Of a DNA stretch of 64,000 nucleotides, positions 52,442 to 61,241 are shown piece by piece (positions within the stretch are counted from its first letter, which is position 1; each line of letters starts with the position of its first letter). The position numbers and the translations under genes are program-made. Origin of the DNA: Actinophytocola algeriensis (GTDB taxonomy: Bacteria > Actinomycetota > Actinomycetes > Mycobacteriales > Pseudonocardiaceae); contig NZ_JACHJQ010000002.1 in the NCBI RefSeq assembly GCF_014203735.1, positions 682,001 to 746,000 on the forward strand. The letters run 5' to 3'. The notes beneath the pieces were generated by a model that was given only the letters and a program-made list of their open reading frames with translations, searched no databases and was not told the origin of the DNA.

Positions 52442-53449
52442 TCATCGGCCCACCAGCGGTCCGGGAACCCCGACCACGCGCATCGGGTACGCGCCGAAAC
52501 CCAGTGACTCCTTCTGCTCGAACTTCGCCCGGCCCGCGGACAACTGCCTGCGGCCGGTCGCGATGACGTGCCGGATCGCGCGGGCGTGGCAGTCGAAGTA
52601 CAGGTGTCCCCGGTCCTCGCGGCTCGCCCAGAACTGGAGCACCGGGGTCACCGGGTGGTCGAGGTACGTGCTGAACGCCACCACCTGACCGTCCACATCG
52701 GAGTAGGTGAGCGTGTGGACGTCGGCACGCCGAACCGCGGCGGCCAGGTACGCGCCGGCGACCGGGGTACGCGGGTCGAACGGCTGCCCGCCGAACTTCG
52801 CGCGGTGCGTGCGGAGCAGACCGGCCAGCACCGTGCCGTCCACATCGGACCTCGCGGCTGCGAACCGGACCGCGAGCGAGGTGTCGGCCGCGATCAGCCG
52901 GTCGATGCGGCGGACGTTCTTGCGGCGGTTGCGGGACAGGCTCGCCAGCCACTCGTCCTCGTCGGCGAACCGGTTCTCCAGCACGGAGGCCGCCGGCGTC
53001 ACCGGGCGGACCAGCCGTCCCCTGCCGGCCACCATGGGCGCGAGCGAGGCCGGTACGTTCCGGTAGACCAGGCCCAACAGCGGCGGTCCCAGGCGGGCCC
53101 GCACCCCTTTCTCCAGCGCACGCACCACCTCCACGTCACCGGACGGGACCACGAACCCCTCGCCACCGAGCCACGGCTGGTACACCTGCGCCACCGTGGG
53201 TGTCAGCCGGTGCGTCCGCGGCGGTGCGTAGTTGTCGCCGCGGCCCGGCACGCACACCATCACGGCCATCGCGCCGACGACCTCGCCGTCCGCGTGTGCC
53301 ACCACCAGCAGCGGCGGGTTGCGGGACAGCCAGGCCTCGACGCCCATCAGCGCGTAGTCCCACGGCGCGTGGAGGTGGTGCCGAGCGACGAAACCGGACC
53401 AACCGGTCGGTGGGGGGTCGTGGCGGGGGTCGTGGACGGTCACGTTCAC
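52442..53449 (-). CDS. FemAB/BioF2-like GNAT acyltransferase (second of a pair)
   Basis: A 335-aa protein with the Acetyltransf_6 layout: two GNAT halves, the central basic helix SLSRNRRKNVRRIDRLIA, LLRTHRAKFGGQPFDPRTPV, a strand pair DVDGQVVAFSTYLDHP and the closing SAGRAKFEQKESLGFGAYPM. Such proteins N-acylate sugars or amino acids or add amino acids to cell-wall precursors. GTG 53449 overlaps the stop of the PaaK-like gene by 4 nt (GTGA), so both are co-translated. Confidence 0.72.
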   Translation of the reverse strand: MNVTVHDPRHDPPPTGWSGFVARHHLHAPWDYALMGVEAWLSRNPPLLVVAHADGEVVGAMAVMVCVPGRGDNYAPPRTHRLTPTVAQVYQPWLGGEGFVVPSGDVEVVRALEKGVRARLGPPLLGLVYRNVPASLAPMVAGRGRLVRPVTPAASVLENRFADEDEWLASLSRNRRKNVRRIDRLIAADTSLAVRFAAARSDVDGTVLAGLLRTHRAKFGGQPFDPRTPVAGAYLAAAVRRADVHTLTYSDVDGQVVAFSTYLDHPVTPVLQFWASREDRGHLYFDCHARAIRHVIATGRRQLSAGRAKFEQKESLGFGAYPMRVVGVPGPLVGR

Positions 53450-54297
53450 GGCAGCACCACCGGTGTCCCGTGCCGGGGGCAGCGGCCGAGCGCGGCCGAC
53501 CCGACCAGGATGTCGACGAGACACGGCGACCGTTGCGTCAGCAGGGTGACCGCGAGCCCGGCGTCGGTCTCCCGTGCGTACACGCGCCGCCAGTCCAGGT
53601 GCCATCGGCCGCATTGTCGCAACGCGCCAAGATATCCCAGCAGTGAATCGTGGAGAAGGCCGTGCGGACCACTGTCCAGCTCGTCCACCGTCCTCTTGGG
53701 AATAGCGTCGAGCCGGATCGCGAGGTCCTCCGGCAATTCCGCCACCAGTGCCGCGAGCTCCTTGTCGGCGCCGACGGCGAGCACCGGCATCGCACGTCCC
53801 AACGCGACGGTCAGTGCGCGCCACGCGCTCTCGGCGGGACCCGCGCTCAGGTCGAGGACGCAGCCGGTCACACCGCGTGGCAGATCATGTGGCGGCAATA
53901 CATCCGGTTTGTCCAGAACTACCACGAGTCCCGTGCCACGGAACGAGAAGCGGGCGTCGAGCGCCGGACCGAGCCCGCGGAGCGTTTCGACCAACGCCGT
54001 ACCGCCCTCCAGCGGAACGAGGTCGACCAAGCGGCGCAACGCCTCGGCCTTCTGAATCGCTCCACTGTGTACACCCGGCCGCCCGGGCACCACCACGGGG
54101 TCCGTGCGACCCGACAGCGCCCACCGTTCCCGGTAGAGCGGGACAGTGCGAAACGCGGAGGCCACCTTTCGCCGGTAAGCCATCCACCACCAGGGCTCGA
54201 TGTTCACGAGCCGGGAGTGTGCCACCCGTTTGCCTGCCCCGGCTCGCGGGTGCGATTCTGCGGCCGAACGCCCTAGCACCCCACACCTCCCACTCAT
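53446..54297 (-). CDS. Uncharacterised protein, PaaK-like in its N- and C-terminal parts
   Basis: A protein of up to 283 aa. I do not recognise the family with certainty. AYRRKVASAFRTVPLYRERW resembles the opening of phenylacetate-CoA-ligase-like adenylating enzymes, and HDSLLGYLGALRQCGRWHLD followed by WRRVYARETDAGLAVTLLTQ resembles their C-terminal end, but no ATP-binding P-loop is visible and the length is about two thirds of the family's. It may be a degenerate or minimal adenylate-forming protein. Start uncertain: ATG 54297, GTG 54207 and ATG 54183 are open and none has a strong ribosome-binding site. It heads the leftward block. Confidence 0.5.
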   Translation of the reverse strand: MSGRCGVLGRSAAESHPRAGAGKRVAHSRLVNIEPWWWMAYRRKVASAFRTVPLYRERWALSGRTDPVVVPGRPGVHSGAIQKAEALRRLVDLVPLEGGTALVETLRGLGPALDARFSFRGTGLVVVLDKPDVLPPHDLPRGVTGCVLDLSAGPAESAWRALTVALGRAMPVLAVGADKELAALVAELPEDLAIRLDAIPKRTVDELDSGPHGLLHDSLLGYLGALRQCGRWHLDWRRVYARETDAGLAVTLLTQRSPCLVDILVGSAALGRCPRHGTPVVLP

Positions 54298-54412
54298 CTG
54301 AACGGACGAATTACGTAGCGCTCACTGCCCATTACACGTTTCGCCTGCTAGGAAATGCGGCGTGCCACCACCCAAGGCACTTCGACAGTGGGACGGGATC
54401 GGAGATCCATCG

Positions 54413-55372
54413 ATGAAGGTTGGCGTCACGGGGGGTAACGGTTTCATCGGCCGTTATGTCTGCGAGGAGCTCATCAGCAGAGGTCACGAGCCGCTCGTGT
54501 TCGACCACTACGGTCGAACCGCAGGTCAGGACCATGCCGTGATGCTGGGCGACATCAGGGACGCGACGGCGATGGTGGAGCTCGCCGCGCACTGCGACGG
54601 CATCATCCACCTCGCGGCCGTGCTCGGCACCCAGGAGACGATCCGCAATCCGCGGCCGGCCGCGGAAACGAATCTGATCGGCGGCCTGAATTTCCTCGAG
54701 GCCGTCGCACAATATGATCTTCCTGGCGTGAACATCGCCGTCGGCAATCATTGGATGAACAACAGCTATTCGATCTCCAAGTCGGCCGTCGAGCGTTTTG
54801 TGCACATGTTCAACGCCGACCGGGGAACACGCGTGAACAATGTCCGCGTGGTCAACGCGTACGGCCCGAGGCAGCTCGCCGCCGCGCCGTTCGGCTCCGG
54901 CAAGGTGCGCAAGATAACCCCCGCCGTCATCTGCCGCGCACTCGCGGGGTGGCCTGTCGAACTGTACGGCGGCGGCCGCCAGATCTCCGACATGGTGTGG
55001 GTCGGCGACGTCGCCCGCGCGCTCGTGTCCGCGCTCGAGGTCGCCGCGCGCGGCGAGGTGCTCGACCGTGTCGTCGAGGTCGGGCCGCTGGAGTCGACGA
55101 GCATCCGGTCGGTCGCCGAGCTGATCATCGAGCTGTGCGTGGCACGCGGCTACTCCCCCGTGCCCGTCGAGGACCTGCCGATGCGGCCGGGTGAGCAGGC
55201 GGGCGCGGTCGTCACCGCCGACCCGGAGACGCTGCACGCGGTCGGCATCGACCCGGTCTCGCTGGTGTCGCTGCGCGAGGGCATGGCCCGCACGGTCGAC
55301 TGGTTCATCGAGCACGAGGGCATCCACTGGTCGGTCCCGGAAGGCGAACAGCTCGTCCGCACGGCCAACTAG
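54413..55372 (+). CDS. NAD-dependent sugar epimerase/dehydratase (extended SDR)
   Basis: A 319-aa Rossmann protein acting on nucleotide sugars. The NAD motif is GVTGGNGFIGRY (4-15), the catalytic pair Tyr119 and Lys123 is in NSYSISKSAVERF, and VNAYGPRQLAAAP is the substrate-binding stretch typical of UDP/dTDP-sugar epimerases. Near the end LESTSIRSVAELIIELC fits a UDP-glucose 4-epimerase-like group. ATG 54413 is chosen: it matches the fold start and follows GGAG at 8 nt. It is the first gene of the rightward glycoconjugate operon; the GT2 follows 10 nt later. Confidence 0.87.
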   Translation: MKVGVTGGNGFIGRYVCEELISRGHEPLVFDHYGRTAGQDHAVMLGDIRDATAMVELAAHCDGIIHLAAVLGTQETIRNPRPAAETNLIGGLNFLEAVAQYDLPGVNIAVGNHWMNNSYSISKSAVERFVHMFNADRGTRVNNVRVVNAYGPRQLAAAPFGSGKVRKITPAVICRALAGWPVELYGGGRQISDMVWVGDVARALVSALEVAARGEVLDRVVEVGPLESTSIRSVAELIIELCVARGYSPVPVEDLPMRPGEQAGAVVTADPETLHAVGIDPVSLVSLREGMARTVDWFIEHEGIHWSVPEGEQLVRTAN

Positions 55373-55382
55373 GGCGGCACGC

Positions 55383-56348
55383 ATGTCCGGTCCGGTCAGC
55401 ACGGGTATGACCGCGGTTGTGCCCTGTTTCAACGAGGCCGACAACGTCGAGCACGCGTACCGCGAGATCGTCACCGAACTCGGTGAGCACGACCTCGAGG
55501 TGCTGTTCGTCGACGACGGCAGCTCTGACGGCACGCTGGAGAAGGTGCGCGCACTCGCGCGCACCGACCCGCGCGTGCAGTACCTGTCGTTCACCCGCAA
55601 CTTCGGCTTCGAGGCGGCGTTCTCGGCCGGCTACCGGTACGCGAGCAGGTCGTGGATCCTGCACATCGACGCGGACGTGCAGTTTCCGGTGGCCGAGGCG
55701 CACAAACTCGTCGCGGCCGCGGAAGCCGGCCAGGACGCGGTGTTCGGCGTGCGCGAGACCAGGCACGACCCGCTGGTGCGGCGGGTCGGCGCGCGGTTCT
55801 ACCACTTCGTCGCCCGGCGGGTGCTCGGCATCGAGATCCCACCCGGCGCGACGACGTTCCGGCTCGTGCGTGCCGAACTGGCCCGCGCGATCGTGGACCT
55901 GCGCCTCGGCACGCCGTACTTCCTCGCCACCGTCCCCCGGCTGACCAACCGGTACTCGACGGTGCCGGTGGCGCACCGGGCACGGCAGCGCGGCGGGTCC
56001 AAGCTGCACTTCCGCTGGCTGGTCGGGCACGCGATGGGACTGTTCGTGGGTTTCTCCAACCGGATGGCGGCGGCCGCGTCGCTGCTCGCGTTGTTCGCGG
56101 CGGCGGTCACCGGGCTCGGCGCGGTCGGTGCCGCGGTCGGTCTACTGAGGACGGACGTGGTCACGACCGTGGTGCTGGGCGCGTTGCTCGCCGTGCTCAC
56201 CGTGCTGGCGGTCTCGGTCCGCTACCTCGTCGCCGTCGGTGCCGGACAGGCGAGACCAGCGTTGTTCTACGTCCGGGAGGCGACCATGCCGGTCGCCCCG
56301 GCGGACCGGCTGATGACCGAACAGCTCGGCGAGGAGGTCCGCTCGTGA
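55383..56348 (+). CDS. GT2 glycosyltransferase (polyprenyl-phosphate type, GtrB/Dpm1-like)
   Basis: A 321-aa GT-A enzyme. Nucleotide-binding residues are in VVPCFNEADN and FVDDGSSDG (42-50), the metal-binding DAD is at 96-98 (HIDADVQFP), and QRGGSKLHFRWLV is the acceptor-site motif of GtrB-type enzymes. Two C-terminal transmembrane helices (AASLLALFAAAVTGLGAVGA and VVTTVVLGALLAVLTVLAVS) anchor it. It would transfer a sugar to undecaprenyl or decaprenyl phosphate, making a lipid-linked donor. It overlaps the first ATP-grasp gene by GTGA. Confidence 0.86.
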   Translation: MSGPVSTGMTAVVPCFNEADNVEHAYREIVTELGEHDLEVLFVDDGSSDGTLEKVRALARTDPRVQYLSFTRNFGFEAAFSAGYRYASRSWILHIDADVQFPVAEAHKLVAAAEAGQDAVFGVRETRHDPLVRRVGARFYHFVARRVLGIEIPPGATTFRLVRAELARAIVDLRLGTPYFLATVPRLTNRYSTVPVAHRARQRGGSKLHFRWLVGHAMGLFVGFSNRMAAAASLLALFAAAVTGLGAVGAAVGLLRTDVVTTVVLGALLAVLTVLAVSVRYLVAVGAGQARPALFYVREATMPVAPADRLMTEQLGEEVRS

Positions 56349-57541
56349 CGTCACTGGTGGTCCTCGGCGCGGCCGACGGCGCGGTGCCGACCTACCAGCG
56401 GGCCGCGAAACTCGGTTACCGCACGATCTGCGTGGACATCCAGCCGGGCGCGCCGGGTGTGCCGTTCGCCGACGAGTACCTGCACATCAGCACGCGCGCG
56501 CCGGAACAGGTCGCCGCCGCGTTGGCAGGCCGCACGGACATCGTCGGCGTCCTCGCGCCCGCGAGCGACATCGCGTTGCCGTCCCAGCGCTGGCTCGCGA
56601 GGCACTGGGACCTGCCGGACCCGATCTCCGAGCAGGCCGTGCTGGCGTCGGCGGACAAGTCCGTGTTCCGGGAGGTGTGTGAGCGGCTCGGGTTCCCCGT
56701 CTACGGCGCGGTCGCGGGCACCGTCGGGTCGGGACTGCGGGAAGCCGCGCTGGGACTGCGGTTCCCGACGCTCGTGAAACCCGTGGACAGCACCGGCAGC
56801 CGCGGTGTGGTGCCGTGCGGTGAGCCGGGTGGGCTGACGGCCGCGATCCGGGCCGCGATCGAACACTCGCCGTCCGGCCGGGTGGTCGTCGAGGAGCACG
56901 TCACCGGCGAGCACCTGACCGTCGAGGCGGTCGTGTCCTCGGGCCGGGTCCTGTTCCACGCGGTGAGCGCGCGCACGCTGACCGCGCCGCCGTACTTCAT
57001 CACCGCCGAGCAGCTGTTGCCCGCGGACCTGCCGCCGGAGGTCGACCGCAGGCTCGTCACCATGCTCGACAAGCTGTGCGCCGAGCTGGGGTACGTCAGC
57101 GGGCCGCTGAACCTGGACGTGGTGCTCGCGCCGGACGGACAGCTGTACTTCGTCGAGATGGGTGCGCGGACCGGCGGGAACGGGCTCGCCGAGCTGATCG
57201 AGACGATGTGCGGCGTCGACACCCTGTCGGCGACGATCGCGCTGGCGGTCGGCGACCGGGTGGTGCTCGCGCCACGCCCGCCCCGGCCCGTGATGCTGCG
57301 GGTCATCGCAGCGGACCGGCCGGGCACCCTCGCGGCCGTCCACGGGATCCGGCAGGTCACGGCGTTGCCCGAGGTCGTGGACCTGCGGCTGTTCGCGCAG
57401 CCGGGTGACCACGTGCGGCCGTACACACAGGCCGCGCACAAGGTCGGGTACGTGGTGCTGTCGGCGGCGACCGCCAGCCGGCTGCGGGCCGCGGCCGCGG
57501 TGGTGGACCGGACGTTGCGGGTCGAGTTGGCCGGCCCATGA
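56345..57541 (+). CDS. ATP-grasp ligase 1
   Basis: A 398-aa ATP-grasp enzyme: N-terminal Rossmann-like part (SLVVLGAADGAVPTYQRAAK), central ATP-binding lysine and loop (FPTLVKPVDSTGSRGVVPCG, VVVEEHVTGEHLTVEAVVSS) and metal-binding end (LNLDVVLAPDGQLYFVEMGA followed by RTGGNG). It belongs to the carbamoyl-phosphate synthase/PylC-like group that forms amide bonds via acyl phosphates. It is a clear paralogue of the gene at 61238. The GTG overlaps the GT2 stop and its own stop overlaps the flippase (ATGA). Substrates unknown. Confidence 0.83.
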   Translation: MTSLVVLGAADGAVPTYQRAAKLGYRTICVDIQPGAPGVPFADEYLHISTRAPEQVAAALAGRTDIVGVLAPASDIALPSQRWLARHWDLPDPISEQAVLASADKSVFREVCERLGFPVYGAVAGTVGSGLREAALGLRFPTLVKPVDSTGSRGVVPCGEPGGLTAAIRAAIEHSPSGRVVVEEHVTGEHLTVEAVVSSGRVLFHAVSARTLTAPPYFITAEQLLPADLPPEVDRRLVTMLDKLCAELGYVSGPLNLDVVLAPDGQLYFVEMGARTGGNGLAELIETMCGVDTLSATIALAVGDRVVLAPRPPRPVMLRVIAADRPGTLAAVHGIRQVTALPEVVDLRLFAQPGDHVRPYTQAAHKVGYVVLSAATASRLRAAAAVVDRTLRVELAGP

Positions 57542-58782
57542 CCATCGCGTCCACGGCACCGCCCCGGCTGTCGGTGATGGTGCGCCTCGCGGCGGGCCGC
57601 GGGGTGTTCCGGCTGGCGAGCCAGCTGATGGCGGTGGCGCTGGCCGTGGTGTGGGGTGCCGAGTCGTTCGGCCGCTTCGCCAACGCCATGGGGTTGTGCG
57701 CGTGGCTGCTGTTCGTGCCGACGGCGGCGGAGAAGGCCGCGCTGAAGGTGTTGCCGCGCATGCGTTTCCTCACCGCGCAGGTGGCGCGGCTGGTGGTCCG
57801 GCTCGCGGCGGCACCGGTGCTGGCGCTGGTCGCGGCGTTCGCCGTGGCACTGCTCGTCGATCCACAGGGGACGGTCACGCTCTACCTCGTCACGGCGGCG
57901 TGGTCGGCGGCCACCGGGCTGCTGATGACCGTGTCCGGGCTGCAACGCCTGCGTGGCAGGCCGATGCTGGACGCGGCCGCGTTCGGCGCGATGACCGCGG
58001 TGGTGCTCGCCGGGACGGCGGTGACGTGGGTGGCGGGCTGGTCGCCGACCACCCACCTGTCGCTGCTGCTCGCCGGCCTGCTCGCGGTCACCGGCTACTC
58101 CCTGGCGGCACTCCCCCGCGACTGGGTGCTCGGCGTGCGGAGCGGGCGGCGGCTGCTGCCCGCGCTGGGCCGCAGCACCTGGCTGCTCGGCCTGTCCGAA
58201 CTGCTCGACGTCGCCGCACTGTCCACTGTGTACCTGGTGCTGGCGCTCACCGGGCAGACCACCGACAGCGGCCCGCTGTACCTCGCGGTGCTGGTGGCGA
58301 GCATGGCAGGCTCGCTCGTGCTGTACCAGTTGAAGCTCTACCAGCCCGCGACGTCGGCCCGGCTGCGTGGCGCGGGCGGCGCGGGTGGCCGGGCGCGGAC
58401 GTTCCGGCTGCTCCGGACCGCGGAGCGCGGCGGGTTCGCGTTCGCGGCGGTCGTGGCCGTGCTGGTCGCCTTCCCCGCGGGCCGGGACCTCCTGGCCACC
58501 GGGTCCTACGTCGTGCTCGGCGCGGTCCTCGCCGTCGAGGTCGCGGTGTCCACCCTGGTCATGTACGCGAACTTCCTGCTGGAGAACACGAACAGCAGCG
58601 TGCTCACGATCACCTCGGTCTCGGCCGTCGTCGGCCTGGTCGCCACCGCGCTGATCGCGCTCGCCGTCGTGCCGTGGCTCGGCGCGGCGGGCGGGCTCAC
58701 CGCGCTCGTCCTCGCCGCCGCCGTCAAGGCAGGCACCCTGCGCGGGCTGCTGCTGCGCAGGCACCCGGAACTCCATCCGTAA
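57538..58782 (+). CDS. Wzx-like flippase (MATE/MOP superfamily)
   Basis: A 414-aa protein with about 12 hydrophobic helices and few charged loops. The start, AGRGVFRLASQLMAVALAVV, followed by WGAESFGRFANAMGLCAWLL, is typical of polysaccharide flippases (LxxExxGxxxxA). Such proteins move lipid-linked glycans across the membrane. It overlaps ATP-grasp 1 by 4 nt. Its place directly after the GT2 and ATP-grasp genes suggests that it exports their product. Confidence 0.82.
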   Translation: MTIASTAPPRLSVMVRLAAGRGVFRLASQLMAVALAVVWGAESFGRFANAMGLCAWLLFVPTAAEKAALKVLPRMRFLTAQVARLVVRLAAAPVLALVAAFAVALLVDPQGTVTLYLVTAAWSAATGLLMTVSGLQRLRGRPMLDAAAFGAMTAVVLAGTAVTWVAGWSPTTHLSLLLAGLLAVTGYSLAALPRDWVLGVRSGRRLLPALGRSTWLLGLSELLDVAALSTVYLVLALTGQTTDSGPLYLAVLVASMAGSLVLYQLKLYQPATSARLRGAGGAGGRARTFRLLRTAERGGFAFAAVVAVLVAFPAGRDLLATGSYVVLGAVLAVEVAVSTLVMYANFLLENTNSSVLTITSVSAVVGLVATALIALAVVPWLGAAGGLTALVLAAAVKAGTLRGLLLRRHPELHP

Positions 58783-58806
58783 CACGAGAAGAACAGCGGA
58801 GCCACC

Positions 58807-60594
58807 ATGTACGTACTCGGTATCAGCCGCCACCACGACGCCGCCGCGGCGCTGGTGCGCGACGGCGAGATCATCGCCTTCGCCGAGCAGGAGCGGTTCA
58901 GCAGGGTCAAGCACGACGGCCGCTTCCCCACCGACGCCATCCGGTTCTGCCTGGAGCGGGCCGGCATCACGCTGTCCGAAGTGGACCACGTGGCGTACTT
59001 CTGGCAGCGCTGGCGCGAGCCGCTGCACGCGGCGAAGGTGTTCGCCCGGTACTTCCCCGCCACGCTCGAGGTGTTCCGCAACCAGGGCGACCAGGGCGCG
59101 AAGGCGTCCGGGTTGGTCGAGACGTTCCGGCACGGCGGCAAGGGTGTCGACAACTTCCACGTCGGCGGCGCGGTCCTCGGCCACGTCAAGCGCGGCTACA
59201 CCCTCGGCCGCGACGTGCGGGAGGCGCTCGGGTTCACGGGGCCGACCAGGTACAAGGTCCACCTGATCGACCACCACCGCGCGCACGCGGCGAGCGCGTT
59301 CTTCATCTCGCCGTGGGACGAGGCCGCGATCCTGACTCTCGACGGCATCGGCAGCGACGGCACCAGCACGTTCCTCGCGGTCGGCAAGGGCGACAGGATC
59401 ACCGACCTGCGACGGTTCAAGTTCCCGCATTCGCTGGGCGCGATGTACGCGGGCGTCACGAACTACCTCGGCTTCTACCCGACCATGGACGAGGGCAAGG
59501 TGATGGGCCTCGCCCCGTTCGGCAAGGACACCTACATCGAGCAGTTCAAGGACCTGGTGTACCTCGAGGACGACGGCGGGTACGAGCTGAACCTCGACTG
59601 GTTCCGCCACCACACGTCCGGCCGCCACCTCATGTCGGACAGGTTCATCGACACCTTCGGCCCGCCGCGCGAGCGCACGAAGGTCACCGCCGACAACCCG
59701 ATCCCCCAGCACTACATGGACATCGCGTACGCACTGCAGGTGCGCCTCGAGGAGGTCGGCCTCCACCTCGCGCGGTGGCTGCACCAGAAGACCGGGCTCA
59801 CCAAGCTGTGCGTGGCGGGCGGTGTCGCGCTGAACTCGGTGATGAACGGGCGGATCTTCCTGGAGACGCCGTTCGAGGACTTCTTCGCGCAGCCCGCGGC
59901 CGCCGACGACGGCTCGTCGCTGGGCGCCGCGCTCGCGGTCAGCGTCGGGAAGTACGGCAGGCCCCGGCCCACGGACGGGTACATGTACACCGGCCCGGAG
60001 TTCACCGAGGCGCAGATGGAGCAGGCGCTGCAGGACGCGGGCGTCCAGTACCAGCGCGTCGACGACATCGCGGCGCACACCGCGGCGCGCGTCGCGGACG
60101 GGCTGATCGTGGGCTGGTTCCAGGGTCGCATGGAGTGCGGGCCGCGGGCCCTCGGCAACCGGACGCTGCTCGCCGACCCACGCGACCCCGACTCCAAGAC
60201 CCGGATGAACGAGAAGGTCAAGCACCGCGAGGCGTTCCGGCCGTTCGCGCCGTCGTGCCTGGCCGAGAAGGCAGGCGAGTACTTCGCGAGCGGCTACCCG
60301 TCCGCGGTGATGCTGCTGGTGTTCGACGTGCTCGAGGACAAGCGGGACGTGGTGCCCGCGATCACGCACGTGGACGGCACCGCCCGCGTGCAGACCGTGA
60401 GCCGGGACGACAACCCGCGGTACTGGGACATGATCTCGCACTTCGAGCAGCTCACCGGCGTCCCGATGGTCCTCAACACGTCGTTCAACGACAACAACGA
60501 ACCGATCGTGTGCACGCCGGAGGACGCGATCAACTGTTTCCGCAAGACCGACGTGGACGCGCTCGCCCTTGGCCCGTTCTGGGTGGAGAAGTGA
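58807..60594 (+). CDS. NodU/CmcH-family O-carbamoyltransferase
   Basis: A 595-aa enzyme that transfers carbamoyl from carbamoyl phosphate to a hydroxyl group. The ASKHA/Kae1-like N-terminal part (ISRHHDAAAALVRDGEIIAF, EQERFSRVKHDGRFPTDAI) has the metal-binding HHRAHAASAFF; LTKLCVAGGVALNSVMNGRI closes that fold. The C-terminal YrdC-like domain carries the signature FQGRMECGPRALGNRTLLAD. Full length for the family. ATG 58807 follows GCGGAG. Relatives decorate Nod factors, cephalosporins and novobiocin; here the sugar of a glycoconjugate is the likely acceptor. Confidence 0.93.
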   Translation: MYVLGISRHHDAAAALVRDGEIIAFAEQERFSRVKHDGRFPTDAIRFCLERAGITLSEVDHVAYFWQRWREPLHAAKVFARYFPATLEVFRNQGDQGAKASGLVETFRHGGKGVDNFHVGGAVLGHVKRGYTLGRDVREALGFTGPTRYKVHLIDHHRAHAASAFFISPWDEAAILTLDGIGSDGTSTFLAVGKGDRITDLRRFKFPHSLGAMYAGVTNYLGFYPTMDEGKVMGLAPFGKDTYIEQFKDLVYLEDDGGYELNLDWFRHHTSGRHLMSDRFIDTFGPPRERTKVTADNPIPQHYMDIAYALQVRLEEVGLHLARWLHQKTGLTKLCVAGGVALNSVMNGRIFLETPFEDFFAQPAAADDGSSLGAALAVSVGKYGRPRPTDGYMYTGPEFTEAQMEQALQDAGVQYQRVDDIAAHTAARVADGLIVGWFQGRMECGPRALGNRTLLADPRDPDSKTRMNEKVKHREAFRPFAPSCLAEKAGEYFASGYPSAVMLLVFDVLEDKRDVVPAITHVDGTARVQTVSRDDNPRYWDMISHFEQLTGVPMVLNTSFNDNNEPIVCTPEDAINCFRKTDVDALALGPFWVEK

Positions 60595-61241
60595 CGGCGG
60601 CGCTCTATTCGGCCCGCCGGTGGCTGTGGCTCGCCGCCGCGGTCCCGGCGGCGGTGCTGGCCGGGCTGATCATGGTGGTGCTGCCGCCGGACCAGACGCT
60701 CGACAACCTCGCGGAGTGGCTGTTCAAGCTGAGCCCGTTCCTGTTCGCGGTGGCCGCGGTCGCGGTGTTCCCGCGCGGCCGGTTCGGGCCCGCACTGGTC
60801 GTGGTCGGCGTGCTGGCCTACATGGGATACCTGGACACGGCGCTGATCCTGCGGATCCTGGACTACCGCGCCGACGGCGAGTTCTCGGTGGTGTACCAGT
60901 TCCAGCTGTTCGTGGTCACCTACATCGTCCTCTTCGGACTGCTCGCGTTCCGGCTCGGCGGCGCGCGCACCGCGACCGTGCTGAAGGTCGGCGTCGCCGG
61001 GGTGCTGATCGTGATCTCCGGGTTGAACGACCTCGGGTTCTGGGTCATGAACGACTGGGGCGCCGACGGCCGCCCGTCCACACTGGACTGGGCGTCGCAC
61101 ATCATCGTGTTCACCGGCGGCCCGCCCAGTGTCCCGGGCGCGACGGTGTTCCTGGTGGTGCACCTGGTCCTGGCGGCCGCGGTGGTGACGGCGCCCGTGG
61201 AGCGCTGGGTGGACAGACGGCTGGCCAGGACGACACCGTGA
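60591..61241 (+). CDS. Polytopic membrane protein of the glycoconjugate operon
   Basis: A 216-aa protein with about six hydrophobic segments (WLWLAAAVPAAVLAGLIMVV, FLFAVAAVAVFPRGRFG, ALVVVGVLAYMGYLDTALIL, FVVTYIVLFGLLAFRLGG, VGVAGVLIVISGLNDLGFWV, VFLVVHLVLAAAVVTAPVE). I do not recognise the family. Conserved-looking polar stretches (LNDLGFWVMNDWGADG, DWASHI) between helices could form an active site. It overlaps its neighbours by GTGA at both ends, so it is part of the pathway. Confidence 0.72.
   Translation: MTAALYSARRWLWLAAAVPAAVLAGLIMVVLPPDQTLDNLAEWLFKLSPFLFAVAAVAVFPRGRFGPALVVVGVLAYMGYLDTALILRILDYRADGEFSVVYQFQLFVVTYIVLFGLLAFRLGGARTATVLKVGVAGVLIVISGLNDLGFWVMNDWGADGRPSTLDWASHIIVFTGGPPSVPGATVFLVVHLVLAAAVVTAPVERWVDRRLARTTP

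Noticed and set aside
56701-61241. Very long open frames of 1246 aa (minus) and 1278 aa (plus)
   Set aside because: Both are shadows of the glycoconjugate operon in very GC-rich DNA: their translations are Arg/Gly/Pro/His-rich, and the genuine genes in other frames have clear motifs. Only the last 216 codons of the plus frame are a real gene.
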